Source: a candidate division TM6 bacterium UASB124 (lineage in GTDB: Bacteria; Dependentiae; Babeliae; Babeliales; RVW-14). Taken from it: a DNA stretch of 35,673 nt. The translations under genes and the position numbers were made by a program. Positions 1 through 9,503 of the stretch are shown piece after piece; the stretch's first letter is position 1; each line of letters starts with the position of its first letter. Below the pieces are notes generated by a model. It was given only the letters and a program-made list of their open reading frames with translations, was not told the DNA's origin and made no database searches. Where the stretch lies: positions 424,993 through 460,665 of the forward strand of contig LDIV01000001.1 in NCBI GenBank assembly GCA_001468855.1, written 5' to 3'.

Positions 1-259
1 TTGAATGTTCTATTTGGCAGGAGCTTTTGATGATCGCGTTTACAGATTCAATAACTCCTCGTTTTTTAAGCGATAATTTATCGGTGATGCCTATCGGCGT
101 GTTTTTCATACACCTCTTTAATTTGGTAAAAAGCATGACACTCTTTGAAGATAAACTTCTGAATAACTTTGCAGAAAGATATCCCTTATCCCAAAAAGCT
201 TTCCCCCATAAATTTCGGCGAAAGGTATTTATCTTTTCAAGAATTTTCAAACCCCGAAC
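1..259 (-). pseudogene. IS982-family transposase, C-terminal remnant
   Basis: The minus strand is open from 259 to the window edge and encodes the C-terminal catalytic part of an IS982-type DDE transposase. Landmarks in order are WDKGYLSAKLF, then TKLKRCMKNTPIGITDKL, then KKRGVIESVNAIIKSS, and finally QIEHS at the edge. DKGY, the R-x-x-IESVN block (which holds the last catalytic acidic residue) and QIEHS are typical of IS982 members. An in-frame TGA lies just upstream at 260-262 and the N-terminal half is absent, so the copy is truncated. It may continue past position 1. The family call is by eye from these motifs. Confidence 0.75.
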
Positions 260-278
260 TCACGTTATTGATACATCT

Positions 279-527
279 TTAGTCCGGCGGCAATGTCGGC
301 ATATGATCTAAATCAAATTCTTTTATTTTTCGATATAAGGTGCTACGACCGATACCAAGCATTTTTGAAGCTACAACATAATTGTAATTTGTTTCTTCCA
401 AAACAATATGAATAATATATTTTTCTATCTCTTGCATAACAAGTGGGTAAATATTACCACGATTATTTTTACCAATGCCGCTAATCATCCGTTTAATTTG
501 TTGTTGAAGTAGTTCATAAAGTGCCAT
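279..527 (-). CDS. Small Fis-type helix-turn-helix protein
   Basis: This 82-residue protein ends in a Fis/NtrC C-terminal type helix-turn-helix (HTH_8). The pattern is a leucine-rich first helix, an E-T-N-Y-N-Y-V-V-A-S-K-M-L-G-I-G turn, then RSTLYRKIKEF at about residues 60-70 as the recognition helix. Such domains bind DNA either as stand-alone Fis-like nucleoid proteins or as the tail of sigma-54 activators. No AAA+ or receiver domain is attached here, so a stand-alone DNA-binding protein is inferred. It lies 15 nt behind the holA-like gene and is probably the last gene of that operon. Transposase debris begins about 20 nt after its stop. It could be a leftover tail of a larger regulator, but it has its own start. 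Confidence 0.7.
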   Translation of the reverse strand: MALYELLQQQIKRMISGIGKNNRGNIYPLVMQEIEKYIIHIVLEETNYNYVVASKMLGIGRSTLYRKIKEFDLDHMPTLPPD

Positions 528-542
528 GATCGTGTCGGTTCC

Positions 543-1511
543 TTACACAAATTTTCCCGTAAAATAGTTCATATAAAACAGATCAATCGAGCAAAACGTT
601 GATCCTGTTTTATATCCATAATCCATGTAATACAAAAATTCATAGGCCTTTGCCAACTCTTTTGTATTAGATTTTTGCCAATCACGGTTCATAAAGGAAT
701 ATGGCAATCGAAACCCCATACGTTTGGCCTGAACAAAGTTTTTGTCCAATAAAAAACCTCGAACATGATATGCCTTCCATACCTGTTCAGACCAAAAAGA
801 AACCCAAAAAACATCTGGATAAGAACTTTGTATTGATGCCCAAATACCAAAAAACTGCTGTGAATTTTTAGCAAAGAAGTATTCTGACAGAAGAGATAGA
901 GACGGAGAATTACCAATGATGTTTGTAAGAAATTGAGTATAATCGTTCAAATATTTTACCGATATAAGCTCAAGATATCGTATCAGCATGTAACTTGTTT
1001 CAAGATCTATGGTTATGGGGGATGGTAAAAGTTTTTTGAGAAAGTCTTCTTTCTTTGCATCTAAATCAATCGATAGAAAATCGGCAACATCTTGGCATTG
1101 TTGACTCGTTATTTCTTTAGGCAAGTTGATAACATTGACAAATTTATTTGAAAGACTTTTTGGAACCTGATCAATAAAATAAGCAATCACATGCGGACCT
1201 TGATAAGAGGCAATAAATTGCATAAGATCCCGAGTACTTTTATTATCTTTTTCTTCACTCAAATTACCCAACCAGAAAAACGAAAAGCTTCCAAGGATAG
1301 ATTGGCTAAGCATCGCGTAAAATGCTTTCTTTTCAATTGTATCAACAAATATACGTTGGTATGGTACCTGGATAATTTGCTTACCTTCAAGCATATTAAA
1401 AAGTGCATTAAACCATGTCAGCGGGTATTCATCCCCAACAAAACAATATACCTTATGGGCTTGCCAAAACTCAGGTGTTCGAGCAGATAATAAAAAATAT
1501 TTAAATTCCAT
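543..1511 (-). CDS. holA: Putative DNA polymerase III delta subunit (HolA-like), divergent
   Basis: This 322-residue protein begins KVYCFVGDEYPLTWF after a short lead-in. That resembles the HolA start, where a strand runs into a G-x-[DE]-x-[FY] nucleotide-binding-like segment. The C-terminus has a HolA-like region: a lysine-rich helix, MGFRLPYSFMNRDWQKS, a helical run, then YMDYGYKTGS, comparable to the family's leucine-rich D-x-x-x-K-x-G ending. HolA is the clamp-loader subunit that opens the beta clamp. Gene order supports the call: holA follows lptE in E. coli and here the start overlaps the end of an lptE-like gene. I chose the ATG at 1511, which overlaps that stop by 11 nt, over an ATG 90 nt further upstream inside the neighbour. 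Overall similarity is weak. Confidence 0.55.
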   Translation of the reverse strand: MEFKYFLLSARTPEFWQAHKVYCFVGDEYPLTWFNALFNMLEGKQIIQVPYQRIFVDTIEKKAFYAMLSQSILGSFSFFWLGNLSEEKDNKSTRDLMQFIASYQGPHVIAYFIDQVPKSLSNKFVNVINLPKEITSQQCQDVADFLSIDLDAKKEDFLKKLLPSPITIDLETSYMLIRYLELISVKYLNDYTQFLTNIIGNSPSLSLLSEYFFAKNSQQFFGIWASIQSSYPDVFWVSFWSEQVWKAYHVRGFLLDKNFVQAKRMGFRLPYSFMNRDWQKSNTKELAKAYEFLYYMDYGYKTGSTFCSIDLFYMNYFTGKFV

Positions 1512-2031
1512 TTTCTTTAAAAGCCTGTAATAGGTACGGTCTGAAAAAACGTTCAATACGAGGGACAGACCGTTCAAGTAATCGCTTGTATTCATAATCA
1601 AGAAAATCGCTGTTGAGGATAGGATTTTTTGATCTAGAAATCAAGGATGAAAAGGAAAAGGCTTGTTTGCTCACAGCCTCTTGATTAAAATTTAGGAGAG
1701 AACATTCAAGTTCGATTTTAACGGTATAGTGCATAAGAACAATATCTTGAGAAACAAGCTTATTAGTAGGCTCCAAACTTTTTATTGTGACACGTAATAT
1801 ATAACCATCATTTGGTTTATCAACTACAACATACCCAACGCGTAAATAAAGACGATGTAGAGCCTGATAAACAAGTGGAGATATGTTATCAAAAACTAAT
1901 GGATTGTTTGGCATCTCGATAAAAATAGGAATTTTTTCATTTTTAATAGCAAAATCAGAGATATCATGCTGTTTAATACAACCAGCGAAAAAAAGACATA
2001 ATAAAACAAGAGTAGATTTCAATACCTTCAT
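1501..2031 (-). CDS. lptE: LptE-like outer-membrane lipoprotein
   Basis: This 176-residue protein has a lipoprotein signal: two lysines, a hydrophobic core and an LFFAGC lipobox with the acylated Cys at residue 18. The mature part follows the small alpha/beta layout of LptE: an early beta strand, a segment reading NISPLVYQALHRLYLRVGYV, then beta strands ending in a basic helix. LptE plugs the LptD barrel and helps place LPS in the outer leaflet of the outer membrane. The lptE-holA order known from proteobacteria, and a kdsB gene elsewhere in the window, fit an LPS-making cell. Sequence identity to known LptE is low, so the name rests on lipobox, size and neighbourhood. Confidence 0.55.
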   Translation of the reverse strand: MKVLKSTLVLLCLFFAGCIKQHDISDFAIKNEKIPIFIEMPNNPLVFDNISPLVYQALHRLYLRVGYVVVDKPNDGYILRVTIKSLEPTNKLVSQDIVLMHYTVKIELECSLLNFNQEAVSKQAFSFSSLISRSKNPILNSDFLDYEYKRLLERSVPRIERFFRPYLLQAFKENGI

Positions 2032-2058
2032 AATTTCTATCGATGTTTTTGAACGTTA

Positions 2059-2889
2059 CTATTTAGCATCAACAGCTTTGTTCAAGCGATTTGCCAGACT
2101 AAAGAAACTTTGTTTGTCGTAAGATTTATGAGATTGTATAGTTTGTGTAACAGAACGATTCTCTGGCAAAGAAAAGGTAGCACATTGTTTAAAGATTTCT
2201 TGAGTACCATTAAGAGCAAGTAGCTTAATCTGTTCAAATAGTTCAACACTAATTGGAGTTTTTTCACACGTGCCTTGAATCTCAACGATCAAGCCATCTT
2301 TTGTAAAAACAAAGTTAAAATCAGCATCGGCCCTATTGTCCTCCGAGTACTCCAGGTCAGCAACAGGAACCCCACTAACAAGACCGGCTGAAAGAGCAGC
2401 TATCGATGTCTTAAAAATATTAGTCTGCGTCAATCCTGCTATGTGCCAACGATTGCAGGCAATTTTGAGAGCGAGGCTAGCGGCACATATGCAAGCAACT
2501 CTGGTTCCACCATCTGCTTGCAATACATCACAATCAATTATAATACTACGTTCCCCTAGCGCATTCAAATCAACAGCTGTCCTCAAACACCTACCTATAA
2601 GGCGTGAAATTTCAACGCTACGCGAGTTTCGTTGGCTTTGTGATGATTCACGCTGGGTACGTTGCTGAGTTGCTATAGGCAGCATTGCATATTCAGCCGA
2701 AAGCCAACCAGTCTTTTGTCCCTTCAGAAAAGGCGGTACCATTTGTTGTAAACTGATACCGATTAAAACTTTAGTATTCCCTTGTTCCCATAAAACAGAA
2801 GCATCGGCATAGCCATAAACATCATAATGAATTGCTATAGGACGAATCTGCTGATGTGTTCGATTGTTTGGACGAACATAGGCAGTCAT
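2059..2889 (-). CDS. rph: Ribonuclease PH
   Basis: A phosphorolytic 3' exoribonuclease that trims the 3' ends of tRNA precursors. The family landmarks are present: a GNTKVLIGISLQ strand-turn near residue 40, GWLSAEYAMLPIATQQR around 60-80, EISRLIGRCLRTAVDL, DCDVLQADGGTRVA with the active-site aspartate region, and DLEYSEDNRADADFNFV with the conserved acidic pair. At 276 residues it is longer than the usual 240-260, the excess being a C-terminal tail of about 30 residues. It starts 4 nt after the pnp stop, so the two related phosphorolytic enzymes are presumably co-transcribed. Several tRNA genes lie in or near the same transcription block. Confidence 0.93.
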   Translation of the reverse strand: MTAYVRPNNRTHQQIRPIAIHYDVYGYADASVLWEQGNTKVLIGISLQQMVPPFLKGQKTGWLSAEYAMLPIATQQRTQRESSQSQRNSRSVEISRLIGRCLRTAVDLNALGERSIIIDCDVLQADGGTRVACICAASLALKIACNRWHIAGLTQTNIFKTSIAALSAGLVSGVPVADLEYSEDNRADADFNFVFTKDGLIVEIQGTCEKTPISVELFEQIKLLALNGTQEIFKQCATFSLPENRSVTQTIQSHKSYDKQSFFSLANRLNKAVDAK

Positions 2890-2893
2890 ACAC

Positions 2894-4984
2894 TTACTTT
2901 TCTAAGTCTGGAGCTATTAATTTGATACGTCCAGTTTCACGATCAACAGCAACGACTTTGACAACAAGCTTGTCACCAAGTTTATAAAGCTTATCAAAGT
3001 CACGTTGTTTGTTACGGGAAATAGTTGAAATATGCACCATGCCTTCTTTGCCCATGACTAATTCAACAATGAGGCCAAATTCAGCAACACGGCGAATGAT
3101 ACCATTGTAAACTGAGCCTATTTCAATATCACCGGAGAGTGTTTTAATCCACGTCTCGGCTTCTGCAGCAGCGGCATTGTTTTTAGCATAAATTTTGACG
3201 GTACCATCATCTTCAATATCAATTTGAGTGTCCGTTTTTGCGATAATTTCACGTATGTTTTTACCAGCAGGGCCAATAATGAGACCGATCTTGTCTGTTG
3301 GAACCTTAAGCGTGAATACACGTGGAGCCAAATCAGATAGCTGTGTACGCGGAGCTGCAAGAACCTTTTTCATTTCGCCAATGATATGAAGACGAGCAAT
3401 ACGAGCCTGTTCCAGTGCTTTTACAAAAAGCTCACGCGGTAGACCAATTTTATCTTTTATATCCAACTGAAATGCCACAATGCCTGTCTCGGTACCAACA
3501 ACTTTAAAATCCATAAGTCCAAAAGCATCTTCCATTCCAAGGATATCGGTTAAAATATGAAAATTACCTGATGAATCGCGTAAAAGCCCCATAGCAATAC
3601 CACCAACAACATCTTTTATTGGTACGCCTGCGTCCATAAGTGCCATAGTTGTAGCACAAACAGTTGCCATAGATGATGAACCGTTAGATTCAAGAATATC
3701 AACAACGGATCGTATAACATAAGGAAATTTATCTTGCGTTGGAAGGACATTTAAAAATGAGCTTTCTGCTAAATATCCATGACCAATTTCACGACGACCT
3801 GCACCACGAATAGGTTTTACTTCACCAGTAGCAAATGGAGGGAAATTATAGTGCAGCATAAATGAACGTTCTGTTGCTCCACCAATCAAGGATTCAACCT
3901 TTTGCGCATCCTGACCAGTTCCAAGTGTCAAACTCGCAATTGCTTGCGTTTCTCCACGTTGAAAAACAGCTGAACCATGAACACATGGTAACTTTGCAAC
4001 TTCAACTTCTATTTTTCTTATTTGATCAAAAGAACGACCATCAACACGAGCCTTCTTCTTAACCAAAAGATCTGGAAGCATTTCTTTAATGAATGAATCT
4101 ATGATGTAGTTAAGAACAGAATCACTAACTTTTTCAGCTTTTATATCAGCTTCAAAATTACTCAGTAACCTTTTTTTAAGATTATCAAGTCCTTCGCTAC
4201 GCTCCATCTTGGTTGCAGCAAAAATTTGTTCTGCAAAATCGGCTGGAAGAATCTCTGTGATACGCTTCTTCCAATGAGCCCAATCAATAGCTGTTGAAAT
4301 ATCTTGCTTTTTAACATTAAGCGCTTGAGCGATTTCTAGTTGCCAATCGATTTGTTGTTTAATTTTTTCATGTGCAACAAAAAAAAGATCTACAAGTTCG
4401 GCTTCAGAGGCATTATTGCAGTGGCCTTCAACCATACAAATACCAGCCTTAGTCCCTGCAATAACAATATCAGCATCAGATTCTTCAAGCTCATCAAAAC
4501 TGAGATTATACTTCCATTGTCCCTTGGCACGTCCTACCTGGACAGCCCCAACAGGGCCAAGAAAAGGGATTGAGGATATTGTTAAAGCAATCGATGAACC
4601 CAATACACCAAGAATACCAGTAGGAAATTTGCCGTCAGATGAATAAACTGTGGCAAGAATTTGGACCTCATTGAAATACGTCGAAGGGAACAATGGACGA
4701 ATTGGACGATCAATGAGACGAGAGGTAAGTACTTCAAAATCAGAAAGCTTCCCTTCTCGTTTAATATAACCACCAGGAATCTTTCCGGCAGCAGATGTAC
4801 GCTCTCGATATTCTACCGTTAAAGGAAAAAAACCAGGAAACTCCCCAGCGTCCTTGGTTGATACGGCAGTGGCAAGAACAATATTATTACCTGCCTTAAT
4901 CCATGCAGCACCATCTGCTTGTTTGGCAAGCTTACCAATTTCTACTTCTAGACCTTGTTCAGGCAAACTAAATGTTTTTACCAT
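2894..4984 (-). CDS. pnp: Polyribonucleotide nucleotidyltransferase (PNPase)
   Basis: This 696-residue processive 3'-5' phosphorolytic exoribonuclease degrades mRNA. Domain order is the classic one: a first RNase PH-like domain (GGYIKREGK and LTSRLIDRPIRPLFP near residues 70-100), an all-helical linker, a catalytic second RNase PH-like domain, a KH domain at about 556-615 with the GPAGK loop, and an S1 domain from about 619 (GSVYNGIIRRVAEFGLIVEL). The catalytic D-x5-D-x-K set is intact in EDAFGLMDFK of the second core. It starts 2 nt after rpsO, the widely conserved rpsO-pnp order, and is followed at 4 nt by rph. Confidence 0.97.
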   Translation of the reverse strand: MVKTFSLPEQGLEVEIGKLAKQADGAAWIKAGNNIVLATAVSTKDAGEFPGFFPLTVEYRERTSAAGKIPGGYIKREGKLSDFEVLTSRLIDRPIRPLFPSTYFNEVQILATVYSSDGKFPTGILGVLGSSIALTISSIPFLGPVGAVQVGRAKGQWKYNLSFDELEESDADIVIAGTKAGICMVEGHCNNASEAELVDLFFVAHEKIKQQIDWQLEIAQALNVKKQDISTAIDWAHWKKRITEILPADFAEQIFAATKMERSEGLDNLKKRLLSNFEADIKAEKVSDSVLNYIIDSFIKEMLPDLLVKKKARVDGRSFDQIRKIEVEVAKLPCVHGSAVFQRGETQAIASLTLGTGQDAQKVESLIGGATERSFMLHYNFPPFATGEVKPIRGAGRREIGHGYLAESSFLNVLPTQDKFPYVIRSVVDILESNGSSSMATVCATTMALMDAGVPIKDVVGGIAMGLLRDSSGNFHILTDILGMEDAFGLMDFKVVGTETGIVAFQLDIKDKIGLPRELFVKALEQARIARLHIIGEMKKVLAAPRTQLSDLAPRVFTLKVPTDKIGLIIGPAGKNIREIIAKTDTQIDIEDDGTVKIYAKNNAAAAEAETWIKTLSGDIEIGSVYNGIIRRVAEFGLIVELVMGKEGMVHISTISRNKQRDFDKLYKLGDKLVVKVVAVDRETGRIKLIAPDLEK

Positions 4985-4986
4985 GT

Positions 4987-5259
4987 TTATATATATCCAT
5001 GCTCTTTAAGAGACCCTATGACATTCTCATAGCTCTTAGGATCATTCTCTTTTAAATAGTTTAAAAATGAACGACGTCTTCCGACAAGATCCAAAAGCCC
5101 TCGTTGGGAATGATGATCTTTTTGAGCAGCTTTGAGATGTTCAGAAATTTGACGAATACGCTCGGAAAGCAATGCGATTTGTACTTCGCAAGAACCAACG
5201 TCCTTTGGAGACTTTCCAAAGGCTTTAATAAGCTTTTCTTTTGTTTCTTTAACTATCAT
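4987..5259 (-). CDS. rpsO: 30S ribosomal protein S15
   Basis: This 90-residue protein has the standard S15 length. The family signature HHSQRGLLDLVGRRRSFLNYL occurs at about residues 49-69 and contacts 16S rRNA helices 20-22. A GAGG motif lies about 10 nt upstream of the ATG. The gene sits between tRNA-Val and pnp. In E. coli the rpsO leader is autoregulated and rpsO-pnp is cleaved by RNase III; only 44 nt separate the tRNA 3' end from this start, leaving little room for a comparable leader. Confidence 0.97.
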   Translation of the reverse strand: MIVKETKEKLIKAFGKSPKDVGSCEVQIALLSERIRQISEHLKAAQKDHHSQRGLLDLVGRRRSFLNYLKENDPKSYENVIGSLKEHGYI

Positions 5260-5303
5260 TTTTTTAGAACCTCAAAAATATTGTTCTGTTTGTGTTTGGC
5301 ACA

Positions 5304-5379
5304 TGGTAGGCGCGAGCGGACTCGAACCGCTGACCCTTGCTACGTCAAAGCAATGCTCTACCAACTGAGCTACGCGCCT
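5304..5379 (-). tRNA. tRNA-Val (anticodon GAC)
   Basis: The minus strand folds into a full cloverleaf: a 7-bp acceptor stem with all Watson-Crick pairs, a GCTC D-stem, an anticodon loop TTGACGT, and a GCGG/CCGC T-stem around TTCGAGT. The CCA end is encoded. It lies in the short gap between the rpoC stop (11 nt away) and rpsO, so it is very probably cut out of the rpoBC-rpsO transcript. Confidence 0.96.
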
Positions 5380-5390
5380 AATTCGAGTTT

Positions 5391-8300
5391 TTATTTCAAT
5401 GAAACTTTGTCTAGTCCTATTTCAAGCTGCTCTTCTTCACGAGCACTTCTTTCAAATTCCGAAAGTTCCTCACCAACGTATTTTAGTTTAAAGGAAGGAA
5501 TGCCAGTACCAGCAGGAATAAGTTTACCAATAACAACGTTTTCTTTCAACCCATAAAGATAATCTATTTGACCTACCAACGAAGCCTCGGTCAAAACTCT
5601 GGTTGTTTCTTGGAACGAAGCTGCTGAAATAAAGCTTTCTGTACCAAGAGAGGCTTTAGTTATACCCATCAAAATAGGTTTTGCTGTAGCAGGTTTTTTA
5701 CCTTCTTTAGCAATTAAACGATTTACTGTTTGCAGATAAAATTTATCAACACGATCACCTGCAACAAACTTAGTATCACCTGGTTCAACGATGCGAACCT
5801 TGCGTAACATTTGGCGAACAATAAGTTCAATGTGTTTATCATTAATGTCAACACCTTGCAAGGCATAAATTTCTTGAATCTCGCGAACCAAATATTTTTG
5901 TACCTCGTCAGGACCAAGAATACGTAGAATATCGTGTACGTTTGGCACACCAGATGTCAATGGATCTCCTGCCTTAACTTTTTCACCATCTTCAACATTT
6001 AAGTGTCGTGAACGTGAAACAGTATATTCGAACGTCTCACCCTCATCAGTTGTAACGGTAATTCTTCGTTGTCCTCTATGAAGACCACCAAAGCGCACAA
6101 TTCCATCTACTTCACTTAGAATTGCAGTATCTTTCGGTATACGAGCTTCGAACAATTCTGCAACACGTGGCAAGCCGCCAGTAATATCTTTTGTTCTTTT
6201 TTCTTCACGAGGAAGTTTTGCAAGAACGTCACCAGACGTTACGGCTTGGCCATCTGCAACCATAAGAATTGAGCCTGTTGGCAAATAATATCGAGCTTCT
6301 TCACTGTCATCTTTACCAACAACGGCCAAATATGGTTGACGTTTTTCATCACGACGCTCAAGAATAATTTTACGTGGTTGTCCAGAACCTTCTTCGAATT
6401 GTTCTTGATATGTAACGTTCTCAATCAAATCTACAAATTGAACAGTACCAGTTTTTTCTGTCAAAATAACTTTGAATGGATCCCACTCAACAATTTTTTG
6501 CCCAACATTAACCATTGTACTATCATCGACCAGAATCGTTGATCCATATTCAAGTGTAAAATCTTCAAGTTCTCGGCCATCATCAGCAACAACAACAAGT
6601 TTGGATCGTCTATTCATAACAATCCACTGGCCATTACGATTCTTAACAGCATACACGCCTTGAAACAAAACCTTACCACTAAAACGTGTTTTATAAGATG
6701 TAGCTTCAACAAGACCTGTAGCGGTACCACCAACGTGAAAAGTTCTCATGGTAAGCTGTGTACCGGGTTCACCAATTGATTGAGCAGCAATAACACCAAC
6801 GGCTGTTCCTATATCAACAAGAACAAGCTTGGATAGATCCATTCCGTAACATTTTGCGCACACTCCACGCTTTGCCTGGCATGTTAACACAGAACGAACA
6901 GCTATAGAAGAAACTGCTGAATCGCGAATTTTTTCAACAACGGCTGACGTAATCAATTCACCTTGTTTGACTACTATTGCACCGGATACTGGATCAACAG
7001 TATCTTCTGCTGCAACACGGCCATAAACACGATCTGCAAGCGGCTGAATAATTTCACCATACTCTTTGAGATCGGTTGACACTACATAACCAAGTGTTTG
7101 GCAGTCATTCATAGTAATAACAACATCCTGCGCAACATCAACAAGTCGTCTTGTTAAATAACCTGAGTCAGCTGTTTTTAATGCTGTATCAGCAAGACCT
7201 TTACGGGCACCGTGTGTTGAAACGAAATATTCGAAAACATTCAAACCTTCTTTAAAGTTTGCAATAACGGGTGTTTCCATAATTTCACCGGATGGGGTTG
7301 CCATAAGTCCTCGCATACCAGCAAGCTGACGAATTTGTTGACGAGAACCACGAGCACCAGAGTCAAGCATCATAAATACCGGATTAAATGGTAATTGTGT
7401 AGTTGATGCTTTACGATCTTCATCTTCAAGAACACTAATCATCTCATTGGCAACATCTTCAGTTGTTCTAGCCCAAATTTGAACAATCTTGTTGTAACGC
7501 TCACCATTGGTAATAGCGCCATCCAGATAAAGCTTTTCAGCTTTTCCAACTTCTTCTTGTGCCTTTTTAACAATATTCTGCTTGGTCTGAGGAATAACAA
7601 GGTTATCAATAGAAAGTGAGATACCACCCAATGTTGCATAACTAAAACCAAGCTTTTTAATTTTATCTAAAGCATCAACAGTTGCGGCTGGACCAAATGT
7701 CTTGTAAATTTTACCAACAAGATTTGACAGGTCTTTTTTCTTAACAGCCTTATTAACCCAGTCAAAGTCTGTATCAATAGGAAGTGCTTCATACAAAATC
7801 ACTCGTCCAACCGTAGTGTTCACAAACTGACCGTTTTTCAAACGAACCTTAATTGGTGCTTGAATATTAATCTTACCATGTTGATAAGCATAGAAAACCT
7901 CGTCTATACTACTAAACACCAATCCTTCACCAGCAACATTTTTGCGTCCCTTCGTCATGTAATACAAGCCAAGAACCATGTCTTGTGATGGAACAGCAAG
8001 TGGACGACCATTTGCAGGTGTCAGAATATTTTTTGTTGAAAGAATCAAGTTTACAACTTCAGCTCGAGCCGTCTTACTTAGAAGAACGTGTACCGCCATT
8101 TGGTCACCGTCAAAGTCTGCGTTAAATGCTGCGCAAACCAGTGGGTGAATTTTAATAGCTTTACCTTCAACAAGTAACGGATAAAAAGCCTGAATACTTA
8201 ATCTGTGCAATGTTGGTGCACGGTTGAGCAGAACGGGTCTATCTTTAACAACTTCTTCCAATGCTTCCCAAACCTCTGGAGTCATTTCTTCCACCATTCG

Positions 8301-9503
8301 CTTGGCTACACGAAGATTTGGAGCCAATTCACGACGTTGAAGCTCAACGTATACATATGGCTTAAACAACTCCAATGCCATAATTTTAGGCAAGCCACAT
8401 TGATGAAGTTTAAGTTCAGGATCAACAACGATAACCGATCGGCCAGAATAGTCAACGCGCTTACCAAGCAAGTTTTGACGGAATCGACCTTGTTTACCGC
8501 GAAGCATTTCACTTAAAGATTTAAGCGGACGTTTATTCGATCCCCTAACTGGTTGTCCACGACGACCATTATCAATTAATGCATCAACAGACTCTTGAAG
8601 CATTCGTTTTTCATTTTTGATAATCACATCAGGAGCTTCAAGCTCTATCAATCGCTTGAGTCGAATATTTCTATTTAAAACACGACGATACAAATCGTTT
8701 AAATCAGAACTAGCAAATCTACCGCCTTCAAGTGGTACCAGTGGTCGAAGATCTGGTGGTAAAACAGGAAGAACTTCCATAATAACCCACTCTGGACGCA
8801 TGTTTGCTTGTATCATGCCATAAAGAACTTTATACCTTTTTGCTATCCGATGCTTAATAGCCACAGATGCCGTTTGCGTATATTCTTCTTCTATTTTTCT
8901 AACCTCAAAAGTAAGGTCCATCATTGATAGCAGTGTACGAATAGCCTCAGCACCCATGCCAGCTTTAAAGACTATGTCTTCTGGATTGGCGCTAACATAA
9001 GCATCATATTCTTGACTGCTCAAAATAGTTTTTTGTGGATATGGAGAGTTACCTTGATTCAAAACAATATAGCTATCAAAATAAATAACTCGCTCCAAGT
9101 CGCGAACAGTCATATTTAAGATAAGACTTAGGTAACTTGGAATGCCTTTAAGAAACCAAATATGGCACACAGGAGAAACAAGATTAATGTGGCCCATACG
9201 CTCACGTCGAACACGTGATTGAATAACTTCGACACCACATTTTTCACAAGTCACACCACGGTGTTTCATACGCTTGTATTTGCCACAATTACATTCCCAG
9301 TCCTTTACCGGACCAAAAATTCGCGCACAAAAAAGCCCATCTCTTTCTGGTTTAAGAGTCCTATAGTTGATCGTTTCGATCTTCTTAACCTCGCCATAAG
9401 AAAGAGATCGTATTTTTTCTGGAGACGCAATACTTAAACGCATTGCGTTAAACTGAGTAGTATTTAAATATTCACGAAATCGTTCAAGCATTCTGTTATT
9501 CAC
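5391..9503 (-). CDS. rpoC: RNA polymerase beta' subunit
   Basis: This 1370-residue beta' subunit carries the catalytic magnesium loop NADFDGD at residues 461-467. The first zinc site is at C71, C73, C86 and C89. The second is formed by the Cys in MNDCQT plus three in [11 protein letters not shown]. The trigger-loop region [19 protein letters not shown] is intact. The start is GTG, overlapping the rpoB stop by 8 nt; an AGGAG stands 7 nt before this GTG, which favours it over the ATG four codons later. It is translationally coupled to rpoB. The length is close to the 1407 of E. coli, with no unusual insertion noticed. Confidence 0.98.
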   Translation of the reverse strand: MNNRMLERFREYLNTTQFNAMRLSIASPEKIRSLSYGEVKKIETINYRTLKPERDGLFCARIFGPVKDWECNCGKYKRMKHRGVTCEKCGVEVIQSRVRRERMGHINLVSPVCHIWFLKGIPSYLSLILNMTVRDLERVIYFDSYIVLNQGNSPYPQKTILSSQEYDAYVSANPEDIVFKAGMGAEAIRTLLSMMDLTFEVRKIEEEYTQTASVAIKHRIAKRYKVLYGMIQANMRPEWVIMEVLPVLPPDLRPLVPLEGGRFASSDLNDLYRRVLNRNIRLKRLIELEAPDVIIKNEKRMLQESVDALIDNGRRGQPVRGSNKRPLKSLSEMLRGKQGRFRQNLLGKRVDYSGRSVIVVDPELKLHQCGLPKIMALELFKPYVYVELQRRELAPNLRVAKRMVEEMTPEVWEALEEVVKDRPVLLNRAPTLHRLSIQAFYPLLVEGKAIKIHPLVCAAFNADFDGDQMAVHVLLSKTARAEVVNLILSTKNILTPANGRPLAVPSQDMVLGLYYMTKGRKNVAGEGLVFSSIDEVFYAYQHGKINIQAPIKVRLKNGQFVNTTVGRVILYEALPIDTDFDWVNKAVKKKDLSNLVGKIYKTFGPAATVDALDKIKKLGFSYATLGGISLSIDNLVIPQTKQNIVKKAQEEVGKAEKLYLDGAITNGERYNKIVQIWARTTEDVANEMISVLEDEDRKASTTQLPFNPVFMMLDSGARGSRQQIRQLAGMRGLMATPSGEIMETPVIANFKEGLNVFEYFVSTHGARKGLADTALKTADSGYLTRRLVDVAQDVVITMNDCQTLGYVVSTDLKEYGEIIQPLADRVYGRVAAEDTVDPVSGAIVVKQGELITSAVVEKIRDSAVSSIAVRSVLTCQAKRGVCAKCYGMDLSKLVLVDIGTAVGVIAAQSIGEPGTQLTMRTFHVGGTATGLVEATSYKTRFSGKVLFQGVYAVKNRNGQWIVMNRRSKLVVVADDGRELEDFTLEYGSTILVDDSTMVNVGQKIVEWDPFKVILTEKTGTVQFVDLIENVTYQEQFEEGSGQPRKIILERRDEKRQPYLAVVGKDDSEEARYYLPTGSILMVADGQAVTSGDVLAKLPREEKRTKDITGGLPRVAELFEARIPKDTAILSEVDGIVRFGGLHRGQRRITVTTDEGETFEYTVSRSRHLNVEDGEKVKAGDPLTSGVPNVHDILRILGPDEVQKYLVREIQEIYALQGVDINDKHIELIVRQMLRKVRIVEPGDTKFVAGDRVDKFYLQTVNRLIAKEGKKPATAKPILMGITKASLGTESFISAASFQETTRVLTEASLVGQIDYLYGLKENVVIGKLIPAGTGIPSFKLKYVGEELSEFERSAREEEQLEIGLDKVSLK

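Noticed and set aside
27..311. Plus-strand open frame of 94 codons at the left edge
   Set aside because: It lies antisense to the IS982-like transposase remnant, whose motifs are clear on the minus strand.
1512..1601. Thirty extra N-terminal codons for the holA-like gene
   Set aside because: They overlap the lptE-like coding region and do not look like HolA; the ATG at 1511 gives the normal short overlap.
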